Assembly (NCBI GenBank): GCA_001580565.1
Contig: LRBF01000248.1
Location: 62,001 to 126,000, forward strand
Origin: Caballeronia megalochromosomata
GTDB lineage: Bacteria > Pseudomonadota > Gammaproteobacteria > Burkholderiales > Burkholderiaceae
Direction: 5' to 3'
DNA: 64,000 nucleotides
Position 1 is the stretch's first letter. Every line of letters starts with the position of its first letter. Of the stretch, positions 26,429 to 34,859 are shown in pieces. Made by a program: the position numbers and the translations under genes. The notes beneath the pieces were generated by a model. It was not told where the DNA came from, did no database searches, and worked only from the letters and a program-made list of their open reading frames with translations.

Positions 26429-27118
26429 ATGTCATCCACACAGAACATCAGGATCGGGGTCTTCGTCCCTACTTTCAATCGCCCGGAACTCTTGCGCAGT
26501 TGCGTCTTGCAGTTGCTTGCCCAAACCCGGGGCCCGGATATCATTTGCGTGCATCAGAACGGAGAGGGAGACAACTACGCATGGTGCGTCGCGGATCTCC
26601 ACGCACCCGTCGTCTGGATGCACACGCCCGTTCGAATTCCCCAGAACGATTGGTATCGGACTCCCCTGAATCATCTCATTCAGGAAGACTGCACCCATTT
26701 CTTCTGGATGGATCACGACGACATCTATCTCGCCAACCACATCGAAACATGCATCGGCGAACTCGATGGCGGATACGACTTCAGGATCTCGAAGCATTGC
26801 GGCGTGCTCGTTGCCCGGCCGCACGGATTTCACTATTATCCGCACACTCGATTCGACGATATCCACGCCACCGGCGGAATGAGCGCTTCAATGGCGTTCA
26901 CCTTGCCGTTCGCAAGGGCGTTGTCCACGGACCTGGGCAACCCCGAGTTCAACCATGTCTTCGCGGACGAAGTCCTGGCACGCCATACCATGCCGCGCTT
27001 TCGCTGCCTGCACTCGACACAGAAAACGACCGTTTATCTGTCACACGCGAGTTCGCTGTCGTCCGCACATTGGGTTCGTGAGGATACGACTTTCCACGAG
27101 TTTCGAAGCGATGCGTGA
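26429..27118 (+). CDS. GT-A fold glycosyltransferase-like protein
   Basis: A 229-residue protein beginning with IRIGVFVPTFNRPELLRSCV, the start of a family-2-like nucleotide-sugar-binding fold. The motif FFWMDHDDIYL near residue 100 supplies the metal-binding DxD. The remainder is shorter than in classical GT2 enzymes and lacks membrane spans. It is a lone gene between secF and the YceI operon, framed by terminators on both sides, and its GC content is visibly lower than its neighbours. That suggests recent acquisition. Acceptor and donor sugars are unknown. ATG at 26429 is chosen at the onset of similarity; a TTG at 26396 is possible. Confidence 0.7.
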   Translation: MSSTQNIRIGVFVPTFNRPELLRSCVLQLLAQTRGPDIICVHQNGEGDNYAWCVADLHAPVVWMHTPVRIPQNDWYRTPLNHLIQEDCTHFFWMDHDDIYLANHIETCIGELDGGYDFRISKHCGVLVARPHGFHYYPHTRFDDIHATGGMSASMAFTLPFARALSTDLGNPEFNHVFADEVLARHTMPRFRCLHSTQKTTVYLSHASSLSSAHWVREDTTFHEFRSDA

Positions 27119-27134
27119 AATACGTGAGCCAATA

Positions 27135-27174
27135 AACAAAAACCGCTTCGCGATGCACACGAAGCGGTTTTGCG
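27135..27174. terminator. bidirectional terminator between the glycosyltransferase and yceI
   Basis: AAAACCGCTTC (27139-27149) pairs with GAAGCGGTTTT (27161-27171). A-rich sequence on the left and T-rich on the right allow use from both convergent genes. Confidence 0.85.
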
Positions 27175-27192
27175 ACGGGCGCCGTCGAGTCC

Positions 27193-27771
27193 TTACTGCT
27201 TCACGCCCTCAGCCTGAATATGCAGCACCGTCTTCAGACTGAAGCCATAAGACTTGCCGTAATCCATCCCGAAGTCGCCGCGATCGAAGGTCGTCGTCGC
27301 TTCCACGCCGCACACTTCCTTCTTCATCATCGGGTTCATGAAGCACTTGAAGCTCTCGACCTTCAGGTTAATCGGCTTCGTCACGCCGTGCATCGTCAGC
27401 GTGCCGATCACTTCCGAAGGCGTATCGCCGTCGAACTTGATCGACGTGCCCTTGTACTCGGCCGTCGGGTACTTCGCGACATCGAAGAACTCGGCCTTCT
27501 GCAGGTGCTCGTCCAGCTTCGGATTGCCGGTGTTGATCGAAGACAGGTCGATCGTCACGTTCACCGTGCCGGTCTTCGCCGCGCGATCCAGCGTGACTTC
27601 GCCGCTGCTCTTGTTGAACTTGCCGCGCCACGTCGACACGCCACCGAAGTGGTCGGCCTCGAAGCTCGGATACGTGTGGTTCGGGTCGAGCTTGTAGGTG
27701 TCGGCGGCCATCGCGCCGAACGACAGACCCAATGCAACCGCGCCCGCGGCGATGATCGAAAGCTTTTTCAA
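27193..27771 (-). CDS. YceI family periplasmic protein (1)
   Basis: A 192-residue YceI-domain protein. It has a clear signal peptide (MKKLSIIAAGAVALGLSFGAMA, cleavage after AMA near residue 22) and the lipocalin-like barrel with YKLDPNHTYPSFEADHFGG and STWRGKFNKSSGEV. YceI barrels bind polyisoprenoids such as ubiquinone chains. The start is TTG at 27771, supported by AGGAGA seven bases upstream and by the signal peptide beginning exactly there. It has two cysteines near the C-terminus (CFMNP, VCGVE). It is the last gene of a cytochrome b561-YceI-YceI group. Confidence 0.93.
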   Translation of the reverse strand: MKKLSIIAAGAVALGLSFGAMAADTYKLDPNHTYPSFEADHFGGVSTWRGKFNKSSGEVTLDRAAKTGTVNVTIDLSSINTGNPKLDEHLQKAEFFDVAKYPTAEYKGTSIKFDGDTPSEVIGTLTMHGVTKPINLKVESFKCFMNPMMKKEVCGVEATTTFDRGDFGMDYGKSYGFSLKTVLHIQAEGVKQ

Positions 27772-27830
27772 CTTCTTCTCCTGACTAACTGGTAACGCTG
27801 AATGTGCGTCGTGTGTGACAAAAGCGCCGC

Positions 27831-28388
27831 TCACTTCTTTGCGGCAACGATGTGAAACTTGATGACGACGTCGTCCGCGACGATCGACGTATCTTTCCAT
27901 TCACCCGTCCCGACATCGAACTGGGTGCGCTTGATTGGCAGAACGCCGTCGAAGGCTTCCGTCGCGCCCTGCTGCGTGACCGTCACCGGAACCGTGACCG
28001 TCTGCGACTTGCCCTTGATCGTGATCTTGCCCGTCACGTTGTACTTGCTGCCGCCGGCCGGCGCGATCGCGCTGGAGACGAAGGTCGCGGTCGGATATTT
28101 GGCGGCATCGAACCATTCCGCGCCGCGCACCTGCTTGTTGTAGTCGTCGTCGCCGAGGTCGTAGCTGCCGGTGTCGATCGTGATGTTCGCCGTGCCCGCC
28201 GTGGGCTTCGCCGGATCGAATGCGATCTGCGCGCTGAACTTGTTGAACTTGCCGTCGGTGGGGACGTTCATCTGCTTCGAGGTGACGATCACCGTGCTCT
28301 TGCTCACGTCCACCTGCGCCTGCGCGCCGGCAACCAGAGCGAGCGAGGCTGCCGTAGCCAGCATCCAACGATTGAGTTTCACTTTCAT
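27831..28388 (-). CDS. YceI family periplasmic protein (2)
   Basis: A 185-residue paralogue of the next gene, with signal peptide MKVKLNRWMLATAASLALV ending AQA near residue 23, followed by a YceI barrel (VDVSKSTVIVTSKQMNVP, GKFNKFSAQIAFDP). It lacks the C-terminal cysteines of its neighbour, so the two may bind different ligands or partners. It lies 116 bases downstream of the cytochrome b561 gene and 59 bases upstream of the second yceI. Confidence 0.93.
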   Translation of the reverse strand: MKVKLNRWMLATAASLALVAGAQAQVDVSKSTVIVTSKQMNVPTDGKFNKFSAQIAFDPAKPTAGTANITIDTGSYDLGDDDYNKQVRGAEWFDAAKYPTATFVSSAIAPAGGSKYNVTGKITIKGKSQTVTVPVTVTQQGATEAFDGVLPIKRTQFDVGTGEWKDTSIVADDVVIKFHIVAAKK

Positions 28389-28504
28389 GTGTGCCCTATT
28401 CAAACGGTTCGACCGAACAAACCGGTATTGGAAATCATAAGAACGCGATAACAATCAGCCGCCGGGAAACGCCCTGCCAACGGCGAGGAAACAATCCGAT
28501 GCGC

Positions 28505-29074
28505 TTATCTGAGAAACGGCAGCATGCGCCCGAGCAAACCGTCGCGATCGACGAAATGGTGCTTCAGCGCAGCGAGTACGTGCATCACGACGAAGAACAG
28601 CAACGTGTAGTTCAACGCGATATGCACGATGCGCAGCGTCGCCTTCAGCGCCTTGTCCGGACCGATGATCGTCGGCAGCGGCAGCACGCCGAGATAGACC
28701 ACCTGAATACCCGCCGCCGAGCTGTAGAGATAACCCGAGGCAGGAATGACGAGCATCAGCAGATAGAGCAGAAAGTGCGTGAGGTGCGCTGCGCCCTGCT
28801 GCCAGCGCGGCATGCCATCGGGCATCGACGGCGCCGGATGCGTCGAGCGCCAGACGAGGCGCAAGAGCGCGAGCACGAAAACCGTCACGCCGATCCACTT
28901 GTGCCACGAGAAGTACTTGAGCTTCGTCGGCGTGATGCCCGGAATGTCGGTCATGATCCAGCCGAGCCAGAAGCCGCACACGATCAACAACGCGATCAGC
29001 CAGTGCAGGCCAATCGCCGTGGCGCTGTATCGCTGCGCCGGCGGCGTCGCCACGATGCGAGCGGTGCTTTCCAT
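28505..29074 (-). CDS. cytochrome b561 family protein (CybB-like)
   Basis: A 189-residue inner-membrane diheme cytochrome with four spans. Candidate heme ligands are the histidines in AIGLHWLIALL (helix 1), YFSWHKWIGV (helix 2), HFLLYLLM and VVMHVLAAL (helix 4). Proteins of this type pass electrons between ubiquinol and periplasmic acceptors, including superoxide. Linkage to two YceI proteins recurs in proteobacteria and fits a shared link to quinone or isoprenoid chemistry. The start ATG at 29074 follows a 447-base gap. Confidence 0.93.
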   Translation of the reverse strand: MESTARIVATPPAQRYSATAIGLHWLIALLIVCGFWLGWIMTDIPGITPTKLKYFSWHKWIGVTVFVLALLRLVWRSTHPAPSMPDGMPRWQQGAAHLTHFLLYLLMLVIPASGYLYSSAAGIQVVYLGVLPLPTIIGPDKALKATLRIVHIALNYTLLFFVVMHVLAALKHHFVDRDGLLGRMLPFLR

Positions 29075-29521
29075 TTTGCTTTCACCTCATGTGTTCGATG
29101 TTGCCCGGCCTTGCCGCCGACTGACGACAAGTACTCAAGGCCGCCATGCTACCTCAACGATAACGAATTGCCAGCGCGCGCAAAACGGCTGCCGAAAGTG
29201 CGCAAGACCAGTCCCCTCAAGGCTTTGCGGGCGATCCGGATCTTCGGATGCCGCGCATGCAACGAACTATTCCACGCGTGCAACGGTCGATGAAAGCGCG
29301 AAGAAGCGGCGTGAACGGCGCCGGATTACGGCATCAAGGTATTAACGAACGGACTGGCGATTTCATTCCGCGCGCATGAAGCATCCCACCCAATGCGGCG
29401 GCGACCCGCCATTTGATACCATGCTGCTACCTTTTGCGCTGGCCCGCTGCTTGCTAAGCTCCGTCGGAGCCGGTCCTCGCGGCGCCCGACAAATTTGCTC
29501 GACACGTCTCGGGCCTCGACC
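29075..29521. other. 447-base intergenic region between cytochrome b561 and pqiA
   Basis: Divergent region holding the promoters for the b561-YceI genes and the pqi operon. Open frames here are short and not protein-like. I find no clear -10/-35 pair, hairpin with a T-run, or long palindrome. No gene is supported. Confidence 0.5.
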
Positions 29522-30202
29522 ATGAACGCGAACGAACCGGATGACCTCATCGCGTGTCACGAATGCGACGCGCTCTTCCACAAACGTGTGTTGCCTCAGC
29601 GCACCTCGGCGAAGTGTCCCCGCTGCGGATCGCTGCTTTATCGCAGCATCTCGTCGAACCTGGACAAGATCTGCGCCATGACGCTCGCGGCGCTCGTCAC
29701 GTTCGTGATCGCGCAGGGCTTTCCCATCGTCGAGCTGGACGCGAACGGCCTCACGTCGCAGACCACGCTCATCGGCGCGATCGTCGCGCTGTGGAGCGAG
29801 CAGATGGAGATCATGGCCGTGCTCGTCTTCTGCTCGACCATTCTATTTCCGTTGTGCGAATTGCTCGCACTGCTCTATGTGCTGCTTCCGCTGCGCTCGG
29901 GCTATGTCCCGCCGGGCTTCAACGCCCTCCTGCGCGGCATTCAGTTCGTGCGCCCGTGGGGCATGATCGAAGTCTTCATGCTCGGCGTGCTCGTCACCCT
30001 CGTGAAGATGGTCAGCATCGCGCGCGTGATTCCCGAGGCGGCGCTCTTCGCGTTCGGCGCGCTGACGCTCATGTTCGCGGTCGTCGTGAGCTTCGATCCG
30101 CGCGCGCTATGGGACATCGCGAGCAGGCTCGGCCCGCGCGGCGAAACCCGGCTGGCGAACGGCCGCAAGCGCATTCCCTCTGAAGCGAGGCAAAAATCGT
30201 GA
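29522..30202 (+). CDS. pqiA: paraquat-inducible protein A, first half-type (PqiA)
   Basis: A 226-residue membrane protein with an N-terminal zinc-ribbon-like pair (CHECDALF and CPRCGSLLY) and four membrane spans, matching one PqiA domain. PqiA forms the inner-membrane part of the PqiABC system, which spans the envelope and handles lipids. In E. coli PqiA is one chain of two such domains, but here each domain is its own gene. ATG at 29522 is used. The stop overlaps the next start by four bases (GTGA). Confidence 0.9.
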   Translation: MNANEPDDLIACHECDALFHKRVLPQRTSAKCPRCGSLLYRSISSNLDKICAMTLAALVTFVIAQGFPIVELDANGLTSQTTLIGAIVALWSEQMEIMAVLVFCSTILFPLCELLALLYVLLPLRSGYVPPGFNALLRGIQFVRPWGMIEVFMLGVLVTLVKMVSIARVIPEAALFAFGALTLMFAVVVSFDPRALWDIASRLGPRGETRLANGRKRIPSEARQKS

Positions 30203-30879
30203 ACGATCCCGTCGATCCGGCAACCGGCGAAGAGACGAGCGAGGCGCACTACACCACGGCGTCGCGCGCGAAGGTCGTGGCGTGTCATGCATGCGGGCTC
30301 GTGCAGCCGCTCGCTTACACCATCGAGAAACAACGCTGCACACGCTGCGACGCGGTCGTGCACCGGCGCCATCCGGACAGCATCGCGCGCACCTGGGCGC
30401 TGCTCATCAGCGCGGCGATTCTCTACATCCCGGCGAATCTCTTCCCGATCATGCACACGTCGTCGATTCTCGGCTCCGAGGACGACACCATCATGAGCGG
30501 CGTCGCGCTCTTCTGGAACGACGGCGACTATCCGCTCGCCGCGGTGATTTTCATCGCCAGCATTCTCGTGCCGATGCTGAAGCTCTTCACGCTCGCCTTT
30601 CTCACCATCAGCGTGCAGCGGCGCTCCACCTGGCGGCCACGCCAGCGCACGACGCTCTTTCGCATCGTCGAGGGCATCGGCCGCTGGTCGATGCTCGATG
30701 TCTTCGTGATCACGCTCACCATCGCGCTCGTGCGCTTCAAGTCGCTCGCGGTCATCACGCCGGGGCCTGGCGCGCTCGCGTTCGCATCGGTCGTCGTGCT
30801 GACGATGATCGCATCCATGCAATTCGACCCGCGCCTCATCTGGGACAACATCGAACCGTCAGGAAAGAAATATGACTAG
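30199..30879 (+). CDS. pqiA: paraquat-inducible protein A, second half-type (PqiA)
   Basis: A 226-residue companion of the preceding gene. It has an N-terminal CHACGLVQPL...CTRCDAVVHRR zinc-ribbon and four hydrophobic segments, including ILYIPANLFPIMHT, a hallmark of PqiA/YebS proteins. It starts at GTG, translationally coupled to the first pqiA, and overlaps the pqiB start by eight bases. The two halves probably assemble into the equivalent of full-length PqiA. Confidence 0.9.
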   Translation: MNDPVDPATGEETSEAHYTTASRAKVVACHACGLVQPLAYTIEKQRCTRCDAVVHRRHPDSIARTWALLISAAILYIPANLFPIMHTSSILGSEDDTIMSGVALFWNDGDYPLAAVIFIASILVPMLKLFTLAFLTISVQRRSTWRPRQRTTLFRIVEGIGRWSMLDVFVITLTIALVRFKSLAVITPGPGALAFASVVVLTMIASMQFDPRLIWDNIEPSGKKYD

Positions 30880-32545
30880 TGCCCAAGGTCCGAACGACCC
30901 GAAGCAGCCCGCGCCGCCCGCCGGCAACGGCGACAGGGGCAACAGCGGCGGTCTGCCGCCGAATCTGCCCGAGCCCGTGATCGAGCCGCGCAGCCGCTGG
31001 CTGCCCTCGCTCGTGTGGGTCATTCCGCTCGTCGCGGCGCTGATCGGCGTGATTCTCGTCGTGAAGACGGTGTCGAGCCGCGGGCCGACCGTGACCATCA
31101 GCTTCGTGAGCGCGGAAGGGCTCGAGCCGGGCAAGACGAAGGTGAAGTTCAAGGATGTCGATATCGGCACGGTCAAGACCATCACGCTGTCGAAAGATCA
31201 TTCGCGCGTGCTCGTCGATGTGCAGCTCACCAAGGAAGCCACCGATTTCGCCGTGAAGGACACGCGCTTCTGGGTCGTGCGCCCGCGCGTCGCGGCGAGC
31301 GGCGTGACCGGTCTGTCGACGCTTCTGTCCGGCGCGTATATCGGCGTCGATGCGGGCAGGTCGACCGAGGACCAGACGTACTTCGTCGGTCTAGAGACGC
31401 CGCCCGCCGTCACCGGCGACCAGAAGGGTCACACGTTCACGCTGCACGGCGAGTCGCTCGGCTCGCTGGATATAGGCTCGCCGGTCTATTACCGGCGCGT
31501 GCAGGTCGGACAGGTGGTCGCGTTCTCGCTCGACAAGGACGGCACCGGCGTCACGCTGCAGGTGTTCGTCACCGCGCCCTACGATCAGTACGTCGGCACC
31601 AACTCGCGCTGGTGGCATGCGAGCGGCGTCGATCTGCGCCTCGATTCGAGCGGCTTCACCCTCAACACGCAATCGCTCGCGACCGTCGTGCTGGGCGGCA
31701 TCGCGTTCCAGACGCCGCAGAATCAGCAGGCCGGGCCGCAGGCGCAGAACAACGCGACCTTCCGCCTCGCCGGCGATCAGGCCGACGCGATGCGCGATCC
31801 GGACGGCGAGGCCGTGCACGTCGTGATGAACTTCAATCAGTCGCTGCGTGGTCTGTCGGTCGGCGCGCCGGTCGATTTCCGGGGCATCGTGCTCGGGCAG
31901 GTGACGGGCATCGGCGTGCAATACGATCCGAAATCGCGTTCATTCATGATGCCGGTCACGATCGATATCTATCCCGATCGTCTCGGCAAGCGCGCGAAAC
32001 ACGCGTTGCCGGAGCAGGGATCGGCCGCAAGCCAGGACATGCTGCAAATGCTCGTGAATCGCGGCCTGCGCGGGCAGTTGCGTACCGGCAACCTGTTGAC
32101 GAGCCAGTTGTATATCGCGCTCGACTTCTTCCCGAAGGCGTCGCCCGCGAAGGTCAACGTCAACGCCGATCCGTTCGAGCTGCCGACCGTGCCGAACACG
32201 CTCGATGAACTGCAACTGCAGATCGCGGACATCGCGCGCAAGATCGACAAGATTCCGTTCGACGAAATCGGCACCAATCTGAACGGATCGCTCAAGAACG
32301 CGAACGCGCTCTTCGACCGGATGGACAAGGAAGTCCTGCCGGAAATGCGCGACACGCTCACGCAGGCGAAGAAGACTTTCGGCCAGGCGCAGTCGACGTT
32401 GCAGTCGGACTCGCCGCTCCAGTCGGACGTGCATCAGGCGCTGCAGGAACTCACGCGCACGCTGCAATCGCTCAACTCGCTCGCGGACTATCTGGAACGC
32501 CATCCGGAATCGCTCGTACGTGGAAAATCAGGAGACAAACCATGA
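30872..32545 (+). CDS. pqiB: PqiB, MCE-domain lipid-transport protein
   Basis: A 557-residue periplasmic protein anchored by one N-terminal span (about 42-66). Three MCE (MlaD) domains begin near residues 70, 185 and 312 (VTISFVSAEGLEPGKTKVKF; FTLHGESLGSLDIGSPVYYR; VHVVMNFNQSLRGLSVGAPV). A long helical C-terminal region follows (about 430-550). In E. coli the stacked MCE rings plus C-terminal helices form a needle-like tunnel across the periplasm. The gene overlaps both neighbours, so the operon is tightly coupled. Confidence 0.94.
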   Translation: MTSAQGPNDPKQPAPPAGNGDRGNSGGLPPNLPEPVIEPRSRWLPSLVWVIPLVAALIGVILVVKTVSSRGPTVTISFVSAEGLEPGKTKVKFKDVDIGTVKTITLSKDHSRVLVDVQLTKEATDFAVKDTRFWVVRPRVAASGVTGLSTLLSGAYIGVDAGRSTEDQTYFVGLETPPAVTGDQKGHTFTLHGESLGSLDIGSPVYYRRVQVGQVVAFSLDKDGTGVTLQVFVTAPYDQYVGTNSRWWHASGVDLRLDSSGFTLNTQSLATVVLGGIAFQTPQNQQAGPQAQNNATFRLAGDQADAMRDPDGEAVHVVMNFNQSLRGLSVGAPVDFRGIVLGQVTGIGVQYDPKSRSFMMPVTIDIYPDRLGKRAKHALPEQGSAASQDMLQMLVNRGLRGQLRTGNLLTSQLYIALDFFPKASPAKVNVNADPFELPTVPNTLDELQLQIADIARKIDKIPFDEIGTNLNGSLKNANALFDRMDKEVLPEMRDTLTQAKKTFGQAQSTLQSDSPLQSDVHQALQELTRTLQSLNSLADYLERHPESLVRGKSGDKP

Positions 32546-33243
32546 AGTTCGGCTCGTTGATGTTGACCTTGAGCGCGACGGCGATGCTCGCCGCGTGCGC
32601 TTCGCCGACGAGCCGTTTCTACACGCTCGGCGGCGGCGATGCGCGTCCCGTGCCCTCCGCGCAGGCGTCGTTCTATTTCGAGCTCGCGCCCGTCGACATG
32701 CCGCAGCAGGTCGCGAAGAATCAGTTGGTGGTGCAGACGAGTCCCGCGCAGGTGCGCGTGCTAGAGGAAGAGCGCTGGGCGTCGCTGCCCGGCGACGAAG
32801 TGCGGCGCGCGCTGTCCGCCGATCTCACGCAGCAACTCGGCGCGATCGATGTCTACGGCACGCCGCATCCCGAGTCGGTGCCGGTGTATCGCGTGAAGGT
32901 GAACGTGCAGCGCTTCGAATCGTGGCCGGGCTCGCAGGCCGTGATCGACGCCGTGTGGAGCGTGCGCGCCGCCGGATCGGACACGGTGCTGACGTGCCGG
33001 ACCGTCGCGCTCGAACGCGTGGACGCGGGTTACGACGCGCTCGTCGACGGTCATCGCAAGGCGGTCGATACACTCGCCTCCGCGATCTCCGCGGGCGTGC
33101 GCAGCCTGAGCTCGCTGCCCTCGACGACAAGCACGCCGACCGCGTCCGCGAAGAGCAAGCGCGGCGCGAATGCGAGCCCCGCGCCCGCGCCGGTTCTGCC
33201 GTGTCCGGCCACGAATGCCGCGACCACTGCCAGCGCGCAATGA
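32542..33243 (+). CDS. pqiC: PqiC outer-membrane lipoprotein (ABC-type transport auxiliary family)
   Basis: A 233-residue lipoprotein with signal peptide and lipobox LAAC (lipidated Cys near residue 19), then the PqiC/YmbA domain (SRFYTLGGGDARPV, FYFELAPVDMPQQVAKNQLV). It tethers the PqiB tunnel to the outer membrane. The last 35 residues are Ser/Ala/Pro-rich and probably disordered. The ATG overlaps the pqiB stop (ATGA). It closes the pqi operon. Confidence 0.9.
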   Translation: MKFGSLMLTLSATAMLAACASPTSRFYTLGGGDARPVPSAQASFYFELAPVDMPQQVAKNQLVVQTSPAQVRVLEEERWASLPGDEVRRALSADLTQQLGAIDVYGTPHPESVPVYRVKVNVQRFESWPGSQAVIDAVWSVRAAGSDTVLTCRTVALERVDAGYDALVDGHRKAVDTLASAISAGVRSLSSLPSTTSTPTASAKSKRGANASPAPAPVLPCPATNAATTASAQ

Positions 33244-33391
33244 TCCACGGCGCGCCCGGCGTCGAACCGGGCGCGCCGCATGTTGTCCGCAGACGACATT
33301 GTCGCGCTCAGCCATCTCTAAATTGCCGATGGTTCATGCGCGCCCGGTTAAGATCGTCGTCGCTCGAATTCCGAATCAACGTGAAAATTTG

Positions 33392-34003
33392 ATGATGAAA
33401 CTGATCGGTTCGCATCCCAGCCCGTTCGTCCGCAAGGTACGGATCGTCATGGCGGAGAAGAAGATCGACTGCGAACTGGTGCTCGAGGACGTCTGGGCAT
33501 CCGATTCGAAGATCCATGACTACAACCCGCTCGGCAAGGTGCCGTGCCTCATCCTGGACGACGGCGAGGCGGTATTCGATTCGCGCGTCATCTGCGAGTA
33601 CGTGGACACGCTCACGCCCGTGGGCAAGCTGCTGCCGCAGGAGCGGCGCGAGCGCACCGAAGTGCGTTGCTGGGAAGCGCTCGCCGACGGCATGCTCGAT
33701 GCCGCCGTGCTGATCCGTCTCGAAGGCGTCTTGCGTGAAGAGGCGCATCGCAGCGAAAAATGGACGACGCGCCAGCGTCACAAGATCGAGGACGGCCTGC
33801 GCGCGATGGCGCGCGGTCTCGGCTCGAAGCAATGGTGCTCGGCGAATCGTTTCACGCTCGCGGATATCGCGTGCGGCTGCGCGCTCGGCTATCTCGACTT
33901 CCGCATGCCCGATCTGAACTGGCGCGACGCGCATCCGAATCTCGACAAGTACTACGCGCGCATTTCGCAGCGACCGTCATTCGTGGATACCGCGCCGGCC
34001 TGA
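33392..34003 (+). CDS. glutathione S-transferase family protein
   Basis: A 203-residue GST. The thioredoxin-like N-terminal domain starts KLIGSHPSPFVRKVRIV, where the Ser of SPFVRKV occupies the catalytic position, and includes NPLGKVPCLILDDG and FDSRVICEYVD. The all-helical C-terminal domain follows from about residue 85. Likely substrates are electrophiles, but the subfamily is uncertain. There is no strong ribosome binding site before the ATG. An operator-like palindrome lies 19 bases after its stop. Confidence 0.88.
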   Translation: MMKLIGSHPSPFVRKVRIVMAEKKIDCELVLEDVWASDSKIHDYNPLGKVPCLILDDGEAVFDSRVICEYVDTLTPVGKLLPQERRERTEVRCWEALADGMLDAAVLIRLEGVLREEAHRSEKWTTRQRHKIEDGLRAMARGLGSKQWCSANRFTLADIACGCALGYLDFRMPDLNWRDAHPNLDKYYARISQRPSFVDTAPA

Positions 34004-34021
34004 GCCGGACGTCAATTTACA

Positions 34022-34037
34022 TCTACTACTAGATAGG
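34022..34037. promoter_or_regulatory. operator-like site B, near copy of the tetR operator
   Basis: TCTACTACTAGATAGG is identical at 13 of 16 positions to the palindrome upstream of the TetR gene (34860-34875). It lies between the GST stop and a small ORF at 34060. A shared regulator is the simplest explanation. Confidence 0.5.
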
Positions 34038-34059
34038 TAACGGATTGCGATAGGACCAT

Positions 34060-34194
34060 ATGACGTTCGGGAGGCGTGCCAGACCAGGACACGTCCTTCC
34101 CGAAACGCCCGCCTATGGCCATATCAACGGACGGATGTCCGACTCTGCTGATAAAACTGCCTTATTCCGCCAAAATCTATCTACTCAACGATAG
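34060..34194 (+). CDS. 44-residue ORF next to TetR operator-like sites (doubtful)
   Basis: ATG at 34060 has AGGA five bases upstream and opens a 44-codon frame (starts MTFGRRARPGHVLPE) ending in TAG. Site B lies just upstream, where an operator could control it. Against it, part of the frame coincides with a long hairpin (34064-34107), the peptide has no recognisable features, and base composition is not clearly coding. Confidence 0.2.
   Translation: MTFGRRARPGHVLPETPAYGHINGRMSDSADKTALFRQNLSTQR
34064..34107. repeat. long imperfect hairpin between GST and TetR genes
   Basis: CGTTCGGGAGGCGTG (34064-34078) pairs with CACGTCCTTCCCGAAACG (34090-34107), leaving three unpaired bases, around an 11-base loop. 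No T-run follows on either strand, so it is not a simple terminator. Confidence 0.5.
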
Positions 34195-34196
34195 AT
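34175..34196. promoter_or_regulatory. operator-like site C
   Basis: ATCTATC (34175-34181) and its inverse GATAGAT (34190-34196) carry the same half-sites as the tetR operator but with an eight-base spacer instead of four. It lies between the GST and TetR genes. Confidence 0.4.
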
Positions 34197-34255
34197 ATTC
34201 GGCGGTGGCTTTTCGTGAATTCACCCGTTTTTCACAAGGTTATCCACAGGCTTAG

Positions 34256-34813
34256 CTACCGCCGAAATGCGTCCGCGACTTCTTCCAGCCGTGCGCGCGT
34301 CTGAAACAGGCGGCATGCGAGCAGGCTTCCCTGAAAGGCCGCGTACAAGGTGCGCGCCGCGGCCTCGGGTTTGCCACCGGCATCGAGCGTATCCTGCGTT
34401 TCGCCCTCGGCGAGCACTTTCGCCAGCCAGTTCTCGTTGGCCTTGTAGAACGACTGCACCGCGTGACGCACCTTTTCCGGCAGCGATTCGAGGTCCGCCG
34501 CGAGCATGCCGCAAAGGCAAATCTGATTGCCGCCGCCCATGATTCGCCCGAACAGCCGCGTATAGCGATCGAGCTTTTTGTCGGCGGGCGCGGAGCTGTC
34601 GATCGCGTAAATCGACGACATCACGTCGGCGCTATACGCGTTCACGGCTTCGAGCGCGAGATCTTCCTTGGTCGGGAAGTAGTAGTGGATGCTGGAAGTC
34701 TTCACGCCGACCAGTCCGGACAAATCGCGGTAACTGAACCCGTTGTAGCCGCGCGTCATCAACAAGGTCTGGGCGTGATCCAGCAGCGCTTCGCGTACGG
34801 TGTTCTTGTCCAT
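34256..34813 (-). CDS. TetR/AcrR family transcriptional repressor
   Basis: A 185-residue TetR regulator. The N-terminal helix-turn-helix lies at about residues 10-50, with FSYRDLSGLVGVKTSSIHYYF followed by PTKEDL. The C-terminal ligand domain contains CLCGMLAADLESLPEKV, with cysteines that could sense redox or electrophiles. Start ATG at 34813 lies 46 bases from a perfect 16-bp palindrome (34860-34875), so it probably represses itself. Related sites B and C lie beyond its 3' end beside the GST gene, which is another likely target. Confidence 0.9.
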   Translation of the reverse strand: MDKNTVREALLDHAQTLLMTRGYNGFSYRDLSGLVGVKTSSIHYYFPTKEDLALEAVNAYSADVMSSIYAIDSSAPADKKLDRYTRLFGRIMGGGNQICLCGMLAADLESLPEKVRHAVQSFYKANENWLAKVLAEGETQDTLDAGGKPEAAARTLYAAFQGSLLACRLFQTRARLEEVADAFRR

Positions 34814-34859
34814 TTTTGTGCCTTGTGAAATTGTCCCTGCATTCGACGTGCGTAATTTA

